The notes beneath the pieces were generated by a model, which worked only from the letters and a program-made list of their open reading frames with translations, searched no databases and was not told the origin of the DNA. 64,000 nucleotides of DNA from Gambelia wislizenii. Its lineage: Eukaryota > Chordata > Lepidosauria > Squamata > Crotaphytidae. Both the position numbers and the translations under genes were made by a program. Within the stretch, counting starts at the first letter, position 1. Every line of letters starts with the position of its first letter. The stretch is from the NCBI GenBank assembly GCA_030847615.1, contig JAUMIR010000001.1, positions 440,378,687-440,442,686 of the forward strand, written 5' to 3'. This document shows positions 1 to 12,300 of the stretch, piece by piece.

Positions 1-314
1 TATATTTTTAATGTATTTGTCATGGCCTTTGGCTGGTGCAGTAAACTCAGTGATGATGAGTTAAACTGGAGCAAGTCAGAGGCACTGTTTAAACAATCAA
101 CTGCAACACTTTATCTGGTATTTCTCTCTCCACCCTGCTTTTGCCTGATGCCATTAATGAAAATCAATTCCAAATGTTAATAATATCAGCTGGGCAGTGA
201 GGCAGCAGTGTTAAAATAGGCTTTAAATGTGTAGATTTTTTTTTCCTGATAAGATGACCGATCTTTGTATTATGGAAAAATCATTTAAACAGTAGCATTT
301 TTATGTTTCCTCAG
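1..314 (+). other. BRMS1L: BRMS1L intron (3' part)
   Basis: AT-rich sequence upstream of the first visible BRMS1L exon. It ends in a conventional acceptor (TTTCCTCAG at 306-314). I see no exon or recognisable repeat in it. Confidence 0.75.
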
Positions 315-398
315 AATTATGGAATGATGAACTTCAGTCTAGGAAAAAGAGGAAAGATCCCTTTAGTCCAGATAAGAAGAAACCTGTTGTTGTGTCAG
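315..398 (+). CDS. BRMS1L: BRMS1L coding exon (fifth from end)
   Basis: 84 nt. Begins with the last two bases of a split codon and encodes [16 protein letters not shown] followed by [11 protein letters not shown], a basic, lysine-rich linker. The donor is ATATCCTT, not GT. The last base (G398) joins GA of the next exon to give the expected glycine. Confidence 0.95.
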
Positions 399-3300
399 AT
401 ATCCTTTTATGATTACTGATTGGGTATAGTTAATCTGCTGAATTATAATGTGGCTCATTGTTGACACTTCATAAAACCTCAATTCAGCAACACAAAATGG
501 ATCTGGAGACTGACTGAGAATCATGATGACTCTTATAGTTGCTATATGAGTGTGGTTTTTGTCATTTGCCAGGAGCTTCACCTAATAATTGCACTTGGAA
601 ATAAGAAGAGTGACCATTAGAACAATGGGAATAATTAGTGAAATGTGGAGTTTGTAGTGTGGCTGTATACAGCTACACAAGTCCCTTAAGGTTGTGTTTC
701 ATTCTATACTCTTACTTGTTATCAAAATGCTGAAATTGCTCCTCAGTCGTTTGCATATCTCTGCCCTCGCACACTGTAGCCTGGTTTAGGTTTGTTAAGA
801 GAAGAGGGTTGGACAACGACTAGAGCACAAGTGACGGAAAACTCGGCTCTTATCCGACAGGACTTGTCATAGGAACTTTCTTCGGTCCTATTGAGAGGCA
901 ATACGTGCCGCGTAGAGATCCTTCTCCTCTGCACGTATTGCATCTGCAGAGTCCCGTCCAGCCGAGCTGTTTAGGGTGGTAAGGGAGATGGTGCAGGTTA
1001 TACCTGCACAGAACCCATTGCTTAACCCAACAACAGCCTGCTGTGACCCATTTAACAACAACTTTGCAGATAAAATCTCTCGGATAAGAGCCGACTTAAT
1101 GCCAGTATTTTGACAGAAACAGAAACAATTGATGAGGTGTCCAGCAACTCCATTGATGTAAGTTTACTGGATCAATTTCAATCCGTGAGTACCGAGGACA
1201 CGGACAAGCTACTTGGTAGAGTGGGGAAGACGACCTGTCCTCTTGATCCTTGCCCTTCATGGCTGACCATCCGGGGGGGGGGTGTTGCCTTGATGGTGTT
1301 CCTTAAGGACATCATCAATGCATCCCTCAGGGAAGGGTGTGTTCCATCCTGTTTAAAGGAAGCAGCGGTTAGGCTGCTTCTGAAAAACCTTCCCTGGACC
1401 CCCTGGACATGAACAACTATAGGCCGGTTTGAATGTTACCATTCTTGAGCAAAGTGATCGAGAGGGCAGTTTCTCTTCAACTCCAAGTGGTCTTGGATGA
1501 AACTGATTATCTAGACCCATTTCAAACTGGCTTCAGGACGGGATTTGGAGTTGAGACTGCCATGGTTGCCTTGACCGATGATCTGCATCTAAGCATCGAC
1601 AGGGATAATGTGTCCCTGATGGTGCTTCTAGACCTCTCAGCGGCTTTCGATACAATAGATCATAGCATCCTCCTGGATTGCCTGAATGGGTTAGGAATCG
1701 GAGGCACTGTGCTCCAGTGGTTCTGGTCCTTCCTCTCGGGCAGGTCCCAGAGGGTGCTGCCCGGGGACAGCTCCTTCAGCAGAAAGGAGATTACTTACGG
1801 TGTTCTTCAGGGCACCATCCTGTCCCTGATGCTGTTCAACATCTATATGATGCCACTGGGTGAGATTATTCGGAGTTATGGGGCCGAATGTTATCAGTAA
1901 GCTGATGACACCCAGATCTATTTCTCCTTGTCCTGATCATCGGCCTCGAATTCCAACGGCGTCTCTCCTCTTAATGACTGTCTTAAAGCAGTAATAGGCT
2001 GGATGAGGAAAAACAGATTGAGATTAAATTCGGACAAAGCGGAGGTGCTCACGGTAGCGGCCCCGAAACCAGAAGCTGGGTTGCAACCTCCAGTCCTGGA
2101 CAGGGTCACGCTCTCTGTTAAGGACTGTGTTCCTAGTCTGGGGGTGCTCCTTGATTCATTGCTTCGGATGACGAGTCAGGTGAATGCGACAGTCAGGAGC
2201 GCTTGTTATCAGTTTTGGTTGATACGCCAGCTGCACCCTTTCCTGGAAGTAAGGGACCTCGAGACTGTGGTGCACGCACTGGTAACTTCTCGTCTAGATT
2301 TCTGCAATGCGCTCTACGTGGGGCTACCCTCATGCTTGGTCTGGAAACTTCAGTTGGTATAAAATATGGCAGCCAGAGTGGTCTCGGGAACATCTCGGAG
2401 AGACCATATAACTCCAGTATTGAAATCTCTCCACTGGCTGCCGATCAGTTTCCGGGCCCAGTATAAGGTGGTGGTTATTACCTTTAAAGCCCTAAATGGC
2501 TTCAGAACGGCCTCCTCCCATACAATCCTCCCCGTGCACTCTGGTCCTCTGGGAGGAATTTGCTTCAGCCACAAAAATCTAGGCTGTCTGCAACCTCCCA
2601 GAGGGCCTTTTTGGTAATTGCCCCCAATTTATGGAATGGCCTGCTGAACAAAATCTGTCAGATGACGAGTTTAAGTAGCTTTTAAAAAGCACTAAAGACG
2701 GATCTCTTTCAGCAGGCCTTTCCTGATTAGATTCTGGCCTTAGGAGCTGTGTCTCCTGACCTTTTTTAAAATCTTGTGTATATTTGTTTTTAATGTGATT
2801 TTAGTTAGATGGTTTTAATTTTATATTGTTTAATGTCTTTTTCTGGGGGAGGGGAGGGGTGGGTGTGGGTGGTGCTTTTAGTCGTTATTACAATATTTTA
2901 ATTGTTGGAAGCTGCCCTGATTGTTTTTAGCAAAGAGGCAGGGTATAAATTATTATTATTATTATTATTAACATAAACCTCTAATGCATTTCAGTCTTGT
3001 CAGAGAATTGGTATGAGCAATTTTTTTCTAGCTGTCAAGTCCCAACAAAGGCCTGCCCAGGTGTGCAGGGATGGTGGTGGGTGATGCTAGGGTACAGCTA
3101 CATGCACATATCTGCAGGGAATGCAGCTCCTGTGGGTAAGAGAAGCTGTTTTCCTGCTGCTGCTTAGGACAGCAAGGAAAATTGAACAGCTGGACAGCAA
3201 GGAAAATTGAACAGCGTTTTCTGACACCCTGACCTGTATAAAGGCATAATAAGAGCCCTTCTGGATCAGACTATTGGCATATCTAGTCCAATATTCAGTT

Positions 3301-6300
3301 CCTACTGTGGTCAACCAATTGCTTATGGAAATGCCATAAGAAGATCATGAATGCAATTACACCCAACTGCAATTTCCATGCACATGTTAGGTACCTCAGT
3401 TCAGCTTTACACTGAAGATGAAGATATTCAGGCATTAAAATATGTGGACATAAACAACTATTTACTCAAGCAGATCAGTTTCTGACAGCTCTTTTCAACA
3501 CATCTGCTATTTTCTTCTTTACTGCATCAATTGACTCAAAATGTGTTATTTTAAGCAATGGTTTCACTTTAGGGAAAAGAAATCCGCTCCTTCCTCTCAG
3601 GTAGATTCCAGAGGGTGATGCTCGGGGACAGTCACTCTGCAAGGAAAAAACTTAATTGCGGCATCCCACAAGGTACCATCCTGTCCCCGATGCTATTCAA
3701 CATACATATGAAGCTGATGGGAGAGCTCATCCAGAGGCATGAGGCGGGGTGTTATCAGTACGCTGATGACACCCAGATATATTTCTCCATGTCTTGGTCT
3801 TTGGCTCTGACTTCAAATGGTGTCTCTCCTCTCAATGATTGTCTTAGGGCAGCAATGGGCTGGATGAGGGAAAACAAATTGAAGCTGAACCCAGACAAAA
3901 CAGAGGTTCTCACAGTAGCAGCCCCAAACCGAGGTACTAGGATCCAACCTCCAGTCCTGGATGGAGTCACACTTTCCTCCAGGGACTGTTTGCAGTCTGG
4001 GGGTACTCCTGGACTCGTCGCTACAGGTGATGAATCAGGTAAATGCGACGGTCGGGAGCGCCTGTTACCAGCTTCGGCTGATCTGCCAGCTGCACCCTTT
4101 CCTGGAAGTCGGGGACCTTGAGTGGTACATGCTCTGGTAACCTCCCGTCTTGATTTCTGTAATGCACTCTACATGGGGCTACCCTCGTGCTTGGTCTGGA
4201 AACTTCAACTAGTACAGAATATGGCAGCCAGACTGGTCTCGGGTACATCTAGAAGAGACGCCCAGTACAAGGTGTTGGTTATCACCTTTAAAGCCCTAAA
4301 TGGCTTGGGTCCAACCTATCTTCAGGACCGCCTCCTTCCATATATCCTCCCCGTGCACTCAGGTCCTCTGGGAGGAATCTGCTACGACCTTTAAAAACTA
4401 AGCTCTCCTCGACCTCCCAGAGGACCTTTTCTGCTATCGCTCTCAGATTATGGAACAGCCTGCTGGATGAGATCCGTCACATTACCACCCTAAATAGCTT
4501 TTAAAAAGCTCTTAAGACAGATCTCTTCCGGTGGGCCTTTCCTGAATAGATACTTGGCCATCAAAAAGAAAAATCTAACTTAGTCCAATCCCAATACAGC
4601 TATCTTTATTGTTCGTTTTCAATATTTAGTAAGTATGTTTTAAAGCTTTAATTATTTAATTGTATTTGGGGGAGGGGGTGATTGAGAGTCTCATATGTAT
4701 ATTTTAAATGCTGTAAGCTGCCCTGATTGCATTTGTAGCGGGTCAGGATACAAATAATTTTTATTATTATTCTTATTCCCATCTGTGCTATGCATATATA
4801 CTTAACTAAAAGCACCATTCAGTTCATACTCCTAGGTTAGTGAGTATAGGATTGCAGCCTTAAACTTGGGTATGGTCATGAATCAAAAGACAACTTACAA
4901 AAAATTAGATTGCTCATATGTATGTGTGTGTACATGTGTGCACACATGTGCATGCATGCGCATCCTGATGATCTTATCTGTTTTACCTGTATGTTGATTG
5001 ATACTCCTTTTATGGAAACATCTGGGAATTTCTGTGAAATATACAAAGTGCTATAATAAATGATATAAATTTGCGACATTGCTAATACTTGAAAACACAT
5101 GTGCCTTATGCATGGGGCCTAAGCACTGCTTTAATTTTATTTGTGTTCTAATCAAACATACTTCAAAGTGATCTGCTAGAATGTTTATTTTGATCCAGTT
5201 TGGAGATGTGCATGTCCCTTAACATATTAACGACCCTATATAGTGTATATGCTACAGGATCTTGATATACTTGAAGACTGGACAACAATAAGGAAGGTAT
5301 AGTTGAATGTCCCAACTGTATGTTTTTAAAGGGAAGGGTTGATTTCCATGCATGTAAGCTGAGGACTGAAAGTGGAATTGGGAGGGGATATAATCTTGTA
5401 TTTCGCCTTAGGTGCAAAATGGCTTGGGCGAGCTCTAAGGAGGGTGACCATGTGGCTTTCTTTTGCGTGGAGGATAAAGTGCAGAGTTGAAAAAGTTCTT
5501 TCAGGATTCCCAGCCAGCTTGAGGAATTTGAGGAGTTGTAGTCCAAAAAAAGAACTTCCCAAAATCTGTAATTTATAAAGGGGATAGTTGGATGGATTGT
5601 CCAAAGCCAATAATGGATAGAGAGGCGTAGTCTTGTGTGATTATATTGTTTTAATGTGATAGATTATTTACTCAAAATAAAAGTGAGCCCATTCTAAATT
5701 TGGGAAGTACCCTGAGTCTTCCCCTTCCCCTATATAGAACATGAGATAAGCAGATCCTGCCTTAGGAGGAAAGGACACATTTTTGAACATGCTCAGACTT
5801 TAGTTTGAGTCTCAAATAGAGGGGGAAGCAGGAGAGAAATAAAGATGATGATGATGATGATTCAGAAAGTCACTGCATTCCACCAGGCCCAATAGCAATG
5901 GAGGGCAGCCAAGTACATTAAGTGATATATATATAGAGAGAGAGGATTTGGAAAGCTTATTTGCTCTCGAGGTGCCTGACAATGCCATACTTTGTTGTCT
6001 CAAAGTAGTCAAGAGTTCTTAAAAACTGGTTACAAAGTTATCAGAACAGATTTGTACAAAGGAACAAAACTATCTCTTAAGTGTAGACATGGATATCTTT
6101 TTCTTGTTCATTTACCTACTTCCCTTTGGTTTGGAGTGATAGTGTAATGCACTGTTGTATGCACTTACATTTATCTTCTTGTAAGAGATGGCATGAACTT
6201 GCTCTTTGAAGCAAAGCTTCTTTAGAAGTTTATTTATTGAAAGGATGATAGATTTTTTTTTTCTTGAACATTTTTTTTAAATTTCAGGCAATGGCTACAT

Positions 6301-9300
6301 TGGGGCCACACAGAGTGAAAACAGAACGTAAGAACATTTTGCTTAATATATGCCTTACCTTGATCTGTTATGTATAACAATCCAAGCATCCTCATGCACA
6401 GGTGCCAAGAGATGAGTATGTGAAGTTCTTTATCATCTCCATTACAATAACTTAGAGGACACTCGAGTCTTGCCCTGTGCATCTTAGAATTTCTGCCTTA
6501 TATACTTACAGGTGTGTTGGTAATGACACATGTTTATTTAAAATGTGTAACAAAACCATTGAAATAATATTCAGTCAATAATGAATGCTGTTTAGACCAC
6601 AAACAAGCTACCACGTAGCTGGTATGAATGAATTTGTTTACATGATAATACTTCCAGTAAAAATCTACCTGCATGTTGGCCTTTGAAAAGAGGTAGATAG
6701 AAATATAAATCTTAATTTAGTGTGTTTTGTTAACATTGTCTACACTGATTCTTTTTAGCTCCTGTCAAGTTGGAAAAGCACCTACATAATGCAAGATCAG
6801 AAGAAGGAAGGCTCTATTATAATGGGGAATGGTATGGACGTGGACAAACAATATGTATTGATAGGAAAGATGAATGCCCTACAAGGTAAAGGTAGTGCAT
6901 ACTGACTTTTCTTATGATTAGTTAAAAAAATCTAAACTGGATTTTGTTTGATTTATGTGGTTGGGTGCCCTCATATTCATTCTATTGTTTAACTCAGCCA
7001 TCCCCAACCTAATACCTTCCAAATGTATTATATTGCAACTCACATAATGTCACAGGGTAGTGTAGCTGGTTGTGGAAATTATGGGAGTTGTAGTTCAACA
7101 CACCTGGAGACATCAGCTTAGGGAAGGCTGATATAAATTGTATGGGGGGGACTGTCTATTTGGGCAATGATACAAAGCTCTGCACTTTGTATTTCTTTCT
7201 GTACCCTCCATAGCCATCTCCCTAGGCCTGGAGGTTTGCTTGGGGAAAAAAAAGAGAGTATCATGCTGCTGTCTTGACTGGGATCAGAAATGTGCTATCA
7301 GAACAGTGCCTGAAAGAGGAAAACAGCCTGAGTGGTTCTGGTGGGTTATGTATTGCCATATCTGTACAGGATCTCCTCTTTTCTTGCAACCTCATGTCAT
7401 TTTCTTGGGCTTCCTGCTGTCAGCAGCTTAAGAATCTGCATAAGTCTCAAGGAAAGTTAATGCTTTAAGCCTCAAGGAAACCTAATATTAGTTAATCTGT
7501 TCTTGCCAGTCACCTAGTCAACATAAATAAGGTAAATTTGAATATTTAGGAAGAGTATCAGAAGTGTTGCTGCAGTGCAACATTGTTGGTTGATGCGGCA
7601 GCTCCATCGTTCAAGTTGTGTAGTAAGATTGCATGTAACCATTTAACCTCTGAAAGTCTGAGCAGAGTCTTTGTTGTTGTGTGCTTTTAAGTCATTTCTG
7701 ACGTACGCTTGCCATATTGCCACATATTGTTAGGAGCAAGTATGTGAACTACAGTTGTATGCAGAGCAGAGTCTTTGTTGTTATTGTTAGGAGCAAGTAT
7801 GCGAACTACAGTTGTATGCACAGTTTGTTGTTGCTGTTGTGTGCCTTCAAGTAATTTCCTACTTTTGGTGTCAGGACTCTGGCATAGGCTTTGTATAATT
7901 AGTTAGTTCAAATGTACTTTTGCTGCTAGGCAATAGTTAACATGCCAGAGGCTGACATGAGTAGAAGGCATGCTGGGAGATGGTTAAAGCTGCTGAGTGT
8001 GATATCTGTTGCTGGAGTGTTCAAGGCCGTCTGGCAATTATGTTTTGGGAAAGTACAGAGGGAGGTTGGGAGGCTGATGCAGCATGGAATTTTCTCATAA
8101 GCCACTGCAGGTGTGGGTGATATAATTGAAATTTATATCTCTGAGGGAGGAGCAAACAGGAATTCTGCATAGTGGGAACGCCTACTACTGCCCAGACGAA
8201 GCAGGAAGTATGACCATGGTCACATGGTCATTCAAAGTTTTCTTTCTCCTTTCCCCTGACCATGAGGCCAGTTCTACTTCCTGCTTTCGCCCAGATCAGA
8301 CGCAGTGATCCCACTGCTAGAATTCATATTTGCTTTGCCTTTGGCTCTTACTTTCTGACTTTCTAACTTCCTAGGCTTCCCTCGCTATCCTTCCCTCCCC
8401 AATTCCTCTCCCTTAAAACAAACAAACAAACAAACAAAAAACCCAAAGATCCTTCCCTTTGTTTTTTCCTGCCTGGTTTCCTACACTTTCAACCCTATGG
8501 TGAAGGGCACCGGGAAGAGAACTTCTTTGGGGACCAAGGATGGCAGGGCAGAAGAGCCTGCAGCGGCCTCCGTGCCCCAGGCGATGCCAGAGGACCAAAT
8601 ACCCGCTCTGGTCGATGGCGCACAGGCAAGCCGCTCTTCGAGCATGTGAAGCCTACCCTTTAGAAAGACCACGACTGAATCCTCCCTCAGCAAGGGAAGA
8701 GGACCTCCAGGGAGCCAGGAAGGATCAGTCGCTCTAGGAGGCAAGGCTCATCGGAGGCAGTCGGCCTCCGGAGGTACAGGGGACCTGGGAAGGGGGGACC
8801 GCGTCGTGCCCAGCCCCGCAGGGACCCCCTTTCCCTGCTCCCATCGCCAGCAGGCTCACCCCTCAGGACTTCCAGCTCCCTGCCGAATGGCTGGTTAACC
8901 AGGAGGTGAGGCATAGAACGGGCAAGGTCCGGGCGCTGCGCCAGTGCATCCCGACGCCCAGACTGCCGAGGAAGGAGGCTTCAGGCTGGAGGCGCTCCAC
9001 GCGGCCGCTGTGGGGGCTGCCATCTTGGGGCTGACCATGCCTCATCTCAGGGAGGTGCCATCTTGGGGGCAGGCCATGCTGTATCCTGGGGAGGCGCCAT
9101 ATTGGGGGCGGTTCAGGCCGCTACAGGGGCCGCCATTTTGGGGACAGACCAGGCCCAGAAGGCTGTGGCCTCTATTCCCCAATCGGCTCAAGGGGGGGCA
9201 TTGTCGCGGGCCAGGCTGGGATCGGGGACCAGCTCCCTGTGACGCTCCAGGCCTGGATGTTGGCACAACCGGGGAGGCCCAGCAGCACCACCATGGGGGC

Positions 9301-12300
9301 CCTGCCCGCGCCAATGAACCCAGGGACCGGCGTTTCCTTCGCACCAGCTTCCCCCCACCTACCCTGGCATCCGGCAGGACGGAGATCCTGAGGGTGGCCC
9401 TCAGTCTCCTGTCCTCAGCGCTCCTGCCTGCTGGGGCAGTAGCCTCCTGGCCAAGAACCTCTTTCGCAGCAGCACCATTGATCGGGGCCTCCTCCTCCCT
9501 GCCACTAGGAGTCCCAACACCCAGTGCCGTATTGGCGCAGGCCCTGGCCCCGAGGAGGGACAGGGGGGAATCGCAGCTGGGCCCTTCTCATGTGGTCCCA
9601 GTAGCCGGAGGTGGACAAGCCCCACCAGGGACCGTGGGAACCTCTGGGGTTTTCCCGGTTCTCGCCACAGCGGGGACATCTGGGGAGGCACAATCACACC
9701 AAGGGGCAGATGCGCCCATGCAGGTGGGTCCATCAGGGCTGCAGGCAGGGGGAGTTAACCCCCCCACCATCCCAAGCAGCCCCCCAGACACAAGAAAAAG
9801 AAAGGCTACTTACCCCCCCCCCCATTCTTCAGAGGGATCTGACAATGAAGGGGAGGACGATGTTCAGCTATTGAACATCTTGAGGGGCACGCATCATGAT
9901 GCTGAGAGCACCCCCAATGGGGAAAGTGACAAGGAGGAAGGGGAGTGTTCCGATGGGGAGCCATCAGGACCCACCTGGGCATTTCAGACAGGCTATTTAA
10001 CAGAGAGGAGTACGCCTCCCTCCTTAACAAACTAATTGCAGCGCTGAAGCTGGACTCTAAGGGAGACCAGGCCTCCTCATCCGATCCACCTCCCAAGAAA
10101 AGGAGCAAGAAGGTAGAGGCAGTTCTCAGGTCTCCAGTGGTCCAGAAGACTTTCCTACCCTTCCTGGATACTCTTGGCCACCTTCTGCAGGAGGAGTGGG
10201 ACAAGCCAGTGCTAGGCAAGAGGGGCACCCTGATGGCACAAAAGTACTACGCGCCCTCTCCCCAGGTACTGGAAAAGCTGAAGATCCTGGTGGTTGACAA
10301 GCCGGTGGCTTCGCTTGTTTCTAATTTTTTGGTTCCTAAAGAAGGGAAAGCACTCCTTAAAGACACGGATGAGAAAAGAGCAGATGCAGCCCTAAAGAAG
10401 GTCCACGAGGCCTCAGCCCTAGGAGTCAGGGCAACGGCCATGGCATCTCTCTTTGTTAGAGCAGCGATCCTATGGATCGATGAACTGATACAGGCAACGC
10501 GGCTGGACCCTGGACAAGGCCCTCAACAGGACCCTGGACAAGGCCCTCAACAGAATAAAGTCCGTGTTACAGTTGGTGGCAGACGCCTCCATAGACGGGT
10601 TCTCCTTCTCAGCCAGGTCAATAAGCGCTGCAGCCTTGGCTTGCAGATCCATATGGCTTAAGCACTGGAATGCTGACTCTCACTCCAGAGCCCACCTTTG
10701 CACAGCCCCCTTCAAGGGTACCAAACTCTTTGGCGAGGAGGCTCTCAAGGACATCTTGGTAGAAACGAAGGACAAGAAACAGGCCATGCCTTCACTGTCC
10801 TGCTGCTCCAACAAGTCTTCGTCCATGCGCTCGTCACATCAGACCGATTCCTTTCGTTCCTCGAGGTCCTCCGACAAGCAGAAGGATTCCAGATATTTTC
10901 GCCCAGCCTGGGCCAAAACAAACCAGGTCATCCGCCAGTCCTCTTCTTCCCAGCCTTCTGGATCCCAGAAAGGTGTTTCCACTCACCACAAGGGATCCTC
11001 CAACAAACAGTTCTGACTCTCCGTCCCCGCCAGTGGGGGGACGTCTGAGCCTGTTTCCCGAAGCCTGGTCAAGCTCCACAACGGACAGATGGGTACTGAA
11101 CACGATTCAACAGAGATACCGTCTGGAGTTCTTGACCAAGCCAAGGGACAGTTTCATTCCAGCCCCTGTGCCGTCAAATCTCAGAAAGGCAGCGGAGATT
11201 CAAACAGCCATCTAGCACCTGCTGGATATACGAGCAATCGAAGAGGTACCATCTGGTCAAAGGTTCTACTCCTTCTTTTTTATGGTATCCCAAAAGGGAG
11301 GAGACTCCAGAGCAATATTAGACCTAAAATACACAAATTCCTGTCTCTCATACAAGCGTTTCCGGATGGAAACACTAGCGTCCATTCGGGAGGCTATCCA
11401 AAAGGACAACTTCTTGGCCTCCCTCGACTTACCTGAAACGTATATCCACATTCAGATCCATGAGGAAAGCATGCGCTTCCTCCGCTTCGCCTTTGGGGAC
11501 CAACATTTTCAATTCAGGGCCCTCCCATTCGGGCTGGCATCTGCTCCCCGAGTCTTTACCAAAGTGCTAGTTGTCCTGGTAGCACACCTTCGGACCGGGG
11601 GGATACATCTGTACCCCTATCTGGACGACATTCTCCTACGGGCCTCCTCCAAGGGAAAGGCCCTGAGGGACCTACAGGCAACAATCAGTTGCCTCCAGGC
11701 TCATGGTTTCCTGATAAACTTCAAAAAGAGCTCATTACAACCATCGAAGGAACTGATCCACCTCGGAACAAGGTTGGACACAGCTCATTGTCAAGTTTCC
11801 CTCCCCAGAGAGGCAGCAGTCTGTGAGAGAGGAGGCTCGACATATCAGGTCCCTCAAATCCGCTTCCCTGGCCTCCCTGGCCAGGTTACTGGGATTGATG
11901 ATTTTAGTCATCCAGGTGGTCCCGTGGGCAAGGTTCCACTCTTCGTCGTTACAGGCATTCCTTGTTCCTTTTCAACAATAGATCTCACTGAAACAGAACC
12001 TGATGTTGGGAGTGCCTCAGCAGCTGAAGGACTCCCTCCTATGGTGGTCCCGGAGGAGCAACCTGCCAAGAGGATCCAAATTGGCAGTGCCCCCCAGGTG
12101 GTAGTGACCTCGGACGCCAGCCTGAGGGGCTGGGGAGTCCACTGCCAAGGGAACGTGGCCCAGGGGTTGTGGAATGAGGAAGAAAGATTCCACAGCATAA
12201 ACTGGTTGGAGTTGAGGGCAGCCAGATTGGCGCTCCTTCACTTTGCGCACCTGATCAGGGACGACCACGTTCTAGTCATGACGGACAACACGACAGCCCG

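Noticed and set aside
8944..10035. Long GC-rich ORF (363 aa) as a host gene
   Set aside because: It lies between a DIRS inverted repeat and DIRS RT, continues by frameshift into Gag-like sequence, and has no host-like exon structure.
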